Assembly: GCA_021784205.1 (NCBI GenBank)
Contig: JAJXTB010000132.1
Location: forward strand, 1-5,926
Direction of reading: 5' to 3'
Source: Actinomycetes bacterium
Lineage (GTDB): Bacteria > Actinomycetota > Acidimicrobiia > Acidimicrobiales > RAAP-2
Length of the DNA: 5,926 bases
Shown: piece by piece, positions 5,469 through 5,926 of the stretch
How the letters are laid out: every line of letters starts with the position of its first letter
Numbering within the stretch: the stretch's first letter is position 1
Translations under genes and position numbers: made by a program
The notes under the pieces: model-generated
The model's database searches: none
Told to the model about the DNA's origin: nothing
The model's input: only the letters and a program-made list of their open reading frames with translations

Positions 5469-5521
5469 ATGCGAGCGTGGCCATCGGCGAAGACGACGGG
5501 GCCGGCAAGACTCGACGCCAC

Positions 5522-5926
5522 CTAGCCGTGAAACGCGCTGATCGCTCCCACGATGATCGGTGCCACGACGAGTGACGGCAAGAGGTCGGCGACCGGCACT
5601 GACTTGATCTGCAAGAGGCGCATGCCGATGCCGAGCAACAAGACGCCACCGGTGGCGGTGATGGCGGCGATCATCGAGGCTGGCAGGAACGAGCCGGCGA
5701 GCACGCCCAGCACGGTGACGAAGCCTTGGAAGATGCCCACGGGCAGTGCCGAGACCGCGACGCCCCAGCCGAGTGTGGCCGAGAAGGCGATCGCCGCGAA
5801 AAGGTCCAGGGCCGACTTCAGCACGAGCTGGCTGATCCCGTGACCGAGTCCATCGCTCAGCGCGCCAAGGATGGCGAGTGGTCCGATGCAAAACAAGAGT
5901 GAAGCAGCCACGAATCCCTCGATGAA
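5522..5926 (-). CDS. DUF554 family membrane protein (YqgA/YdfK-like), C-terminal 134 residues (partial)
   Basis: An integral membrane protein of unknown biochemical role. The visible part starts mid-protein at the right edge with FIEGFVAASLLFCIGPLAI, then KSALDLFAAIAFSATLGWGVA, SALPVGIFQG, a long membrane stretch, and ATGGVLLLGIGMRLLQIKSV followed by ADLLPSLVVAPIIVG to the TAG at 5522-5524. The blocks (E-G-F-V-x-A-S-L-L-F-C-x-G, K-S-x-L-D, A-T-G-G-x-L-L-x-G-I-G) match my recollection of E. coli YqgA. Such proteins are about 225-240 residues, so the missing N-terminal part of about 100 residues lies beyond the window. It converges on the PspC-toastrack gene across 53 bases in which I find no clear terminator. 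Nothing here links it functionally to the PspC module. Confidence 0.88.
   Translation of the reverse strand, partial: FIEGFVAASLLFCIGPLAILGALSDGLGHGISQLVLKSALDLFAAIAFSATLGWGVAVSALPVGIFQGFVTVLGVLAGSFLPASMIAAITATGGVLLLGIGMRLLQIKSVPVADLLPSLVVAPIIVGAISAFHG

Noticed and set aside
5469..5521. Terminator between the convergent PspC and DUF554 genes
   Set aside because: I could not find a stem of useful length or a T-tract on either strand.

Overview
The window is GC-rich DNA with GTG starts, promoters that look leaderless, a [13 protein letters not shown] cold-shock protein and PspC-domain signalling proteins. Together these point to an actinobacterium. The cold-shock protein made me think of Acidimicrobiia, but that is an impression and no phylogenetic marker here settles it. 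All genes look chromosomal and ordinary in composition. I see no insertion sequence, tRNA, rRNA, CRISPR array or attachment site.

Left part (1-1679, minus strand): a bifunctional Ada-type methyltransferase/regulator (354 residues, all key cysteines present) is followed two bases later by an EamA/DMT membrane transporter that runs off the left edge. The two probably form one operon. Its promoter may be leaderless, with a perfect GC-rich palindrome over the -35/spacer region.

Middle (1680-2475): about 520 bases separate ada from a divergent cold-shock gene. They hold a short frameshifted remnant that matches the C-terminal end of VOC/bleomycin-resistance-like proteins, then a stretch with no gene, then a strong imperfect stem-loop just upstream of the cold-shock start. 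The cold-shock gene (2203-2403) ends in a short convergent gap containing a GC-rich hairpin.

Right part (2476-5468): this is the most informative module. A LuxR/NarL-type response regulator and a membrane sensor kinase with an N-terminal PspC domain overlap by one base (TAATG) on the minus strand. A PspC membrane protein with a toastrack/LiaF-C-like C-terminal domain runs divergently. The 138-base region between them carries a perfect 10-base inverted repeat, GGGACAACCC/GGGTTGTCCC, whose arms lie just upstream of the two predicted -35 positions. The simplest reading is a self-contained envelope-stress circuit related to Psp/Lia systems. The kinase and the toastrack protein may contact each other through their PspC modules, and the regulator may control both transcripts from the shared operator. 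No PspA gene is visible.

Right edge (5522-5926): the C-terminal half of a DUF554 (YqgA/YdfK-like) membrane protein, convergent with the PspC gene.
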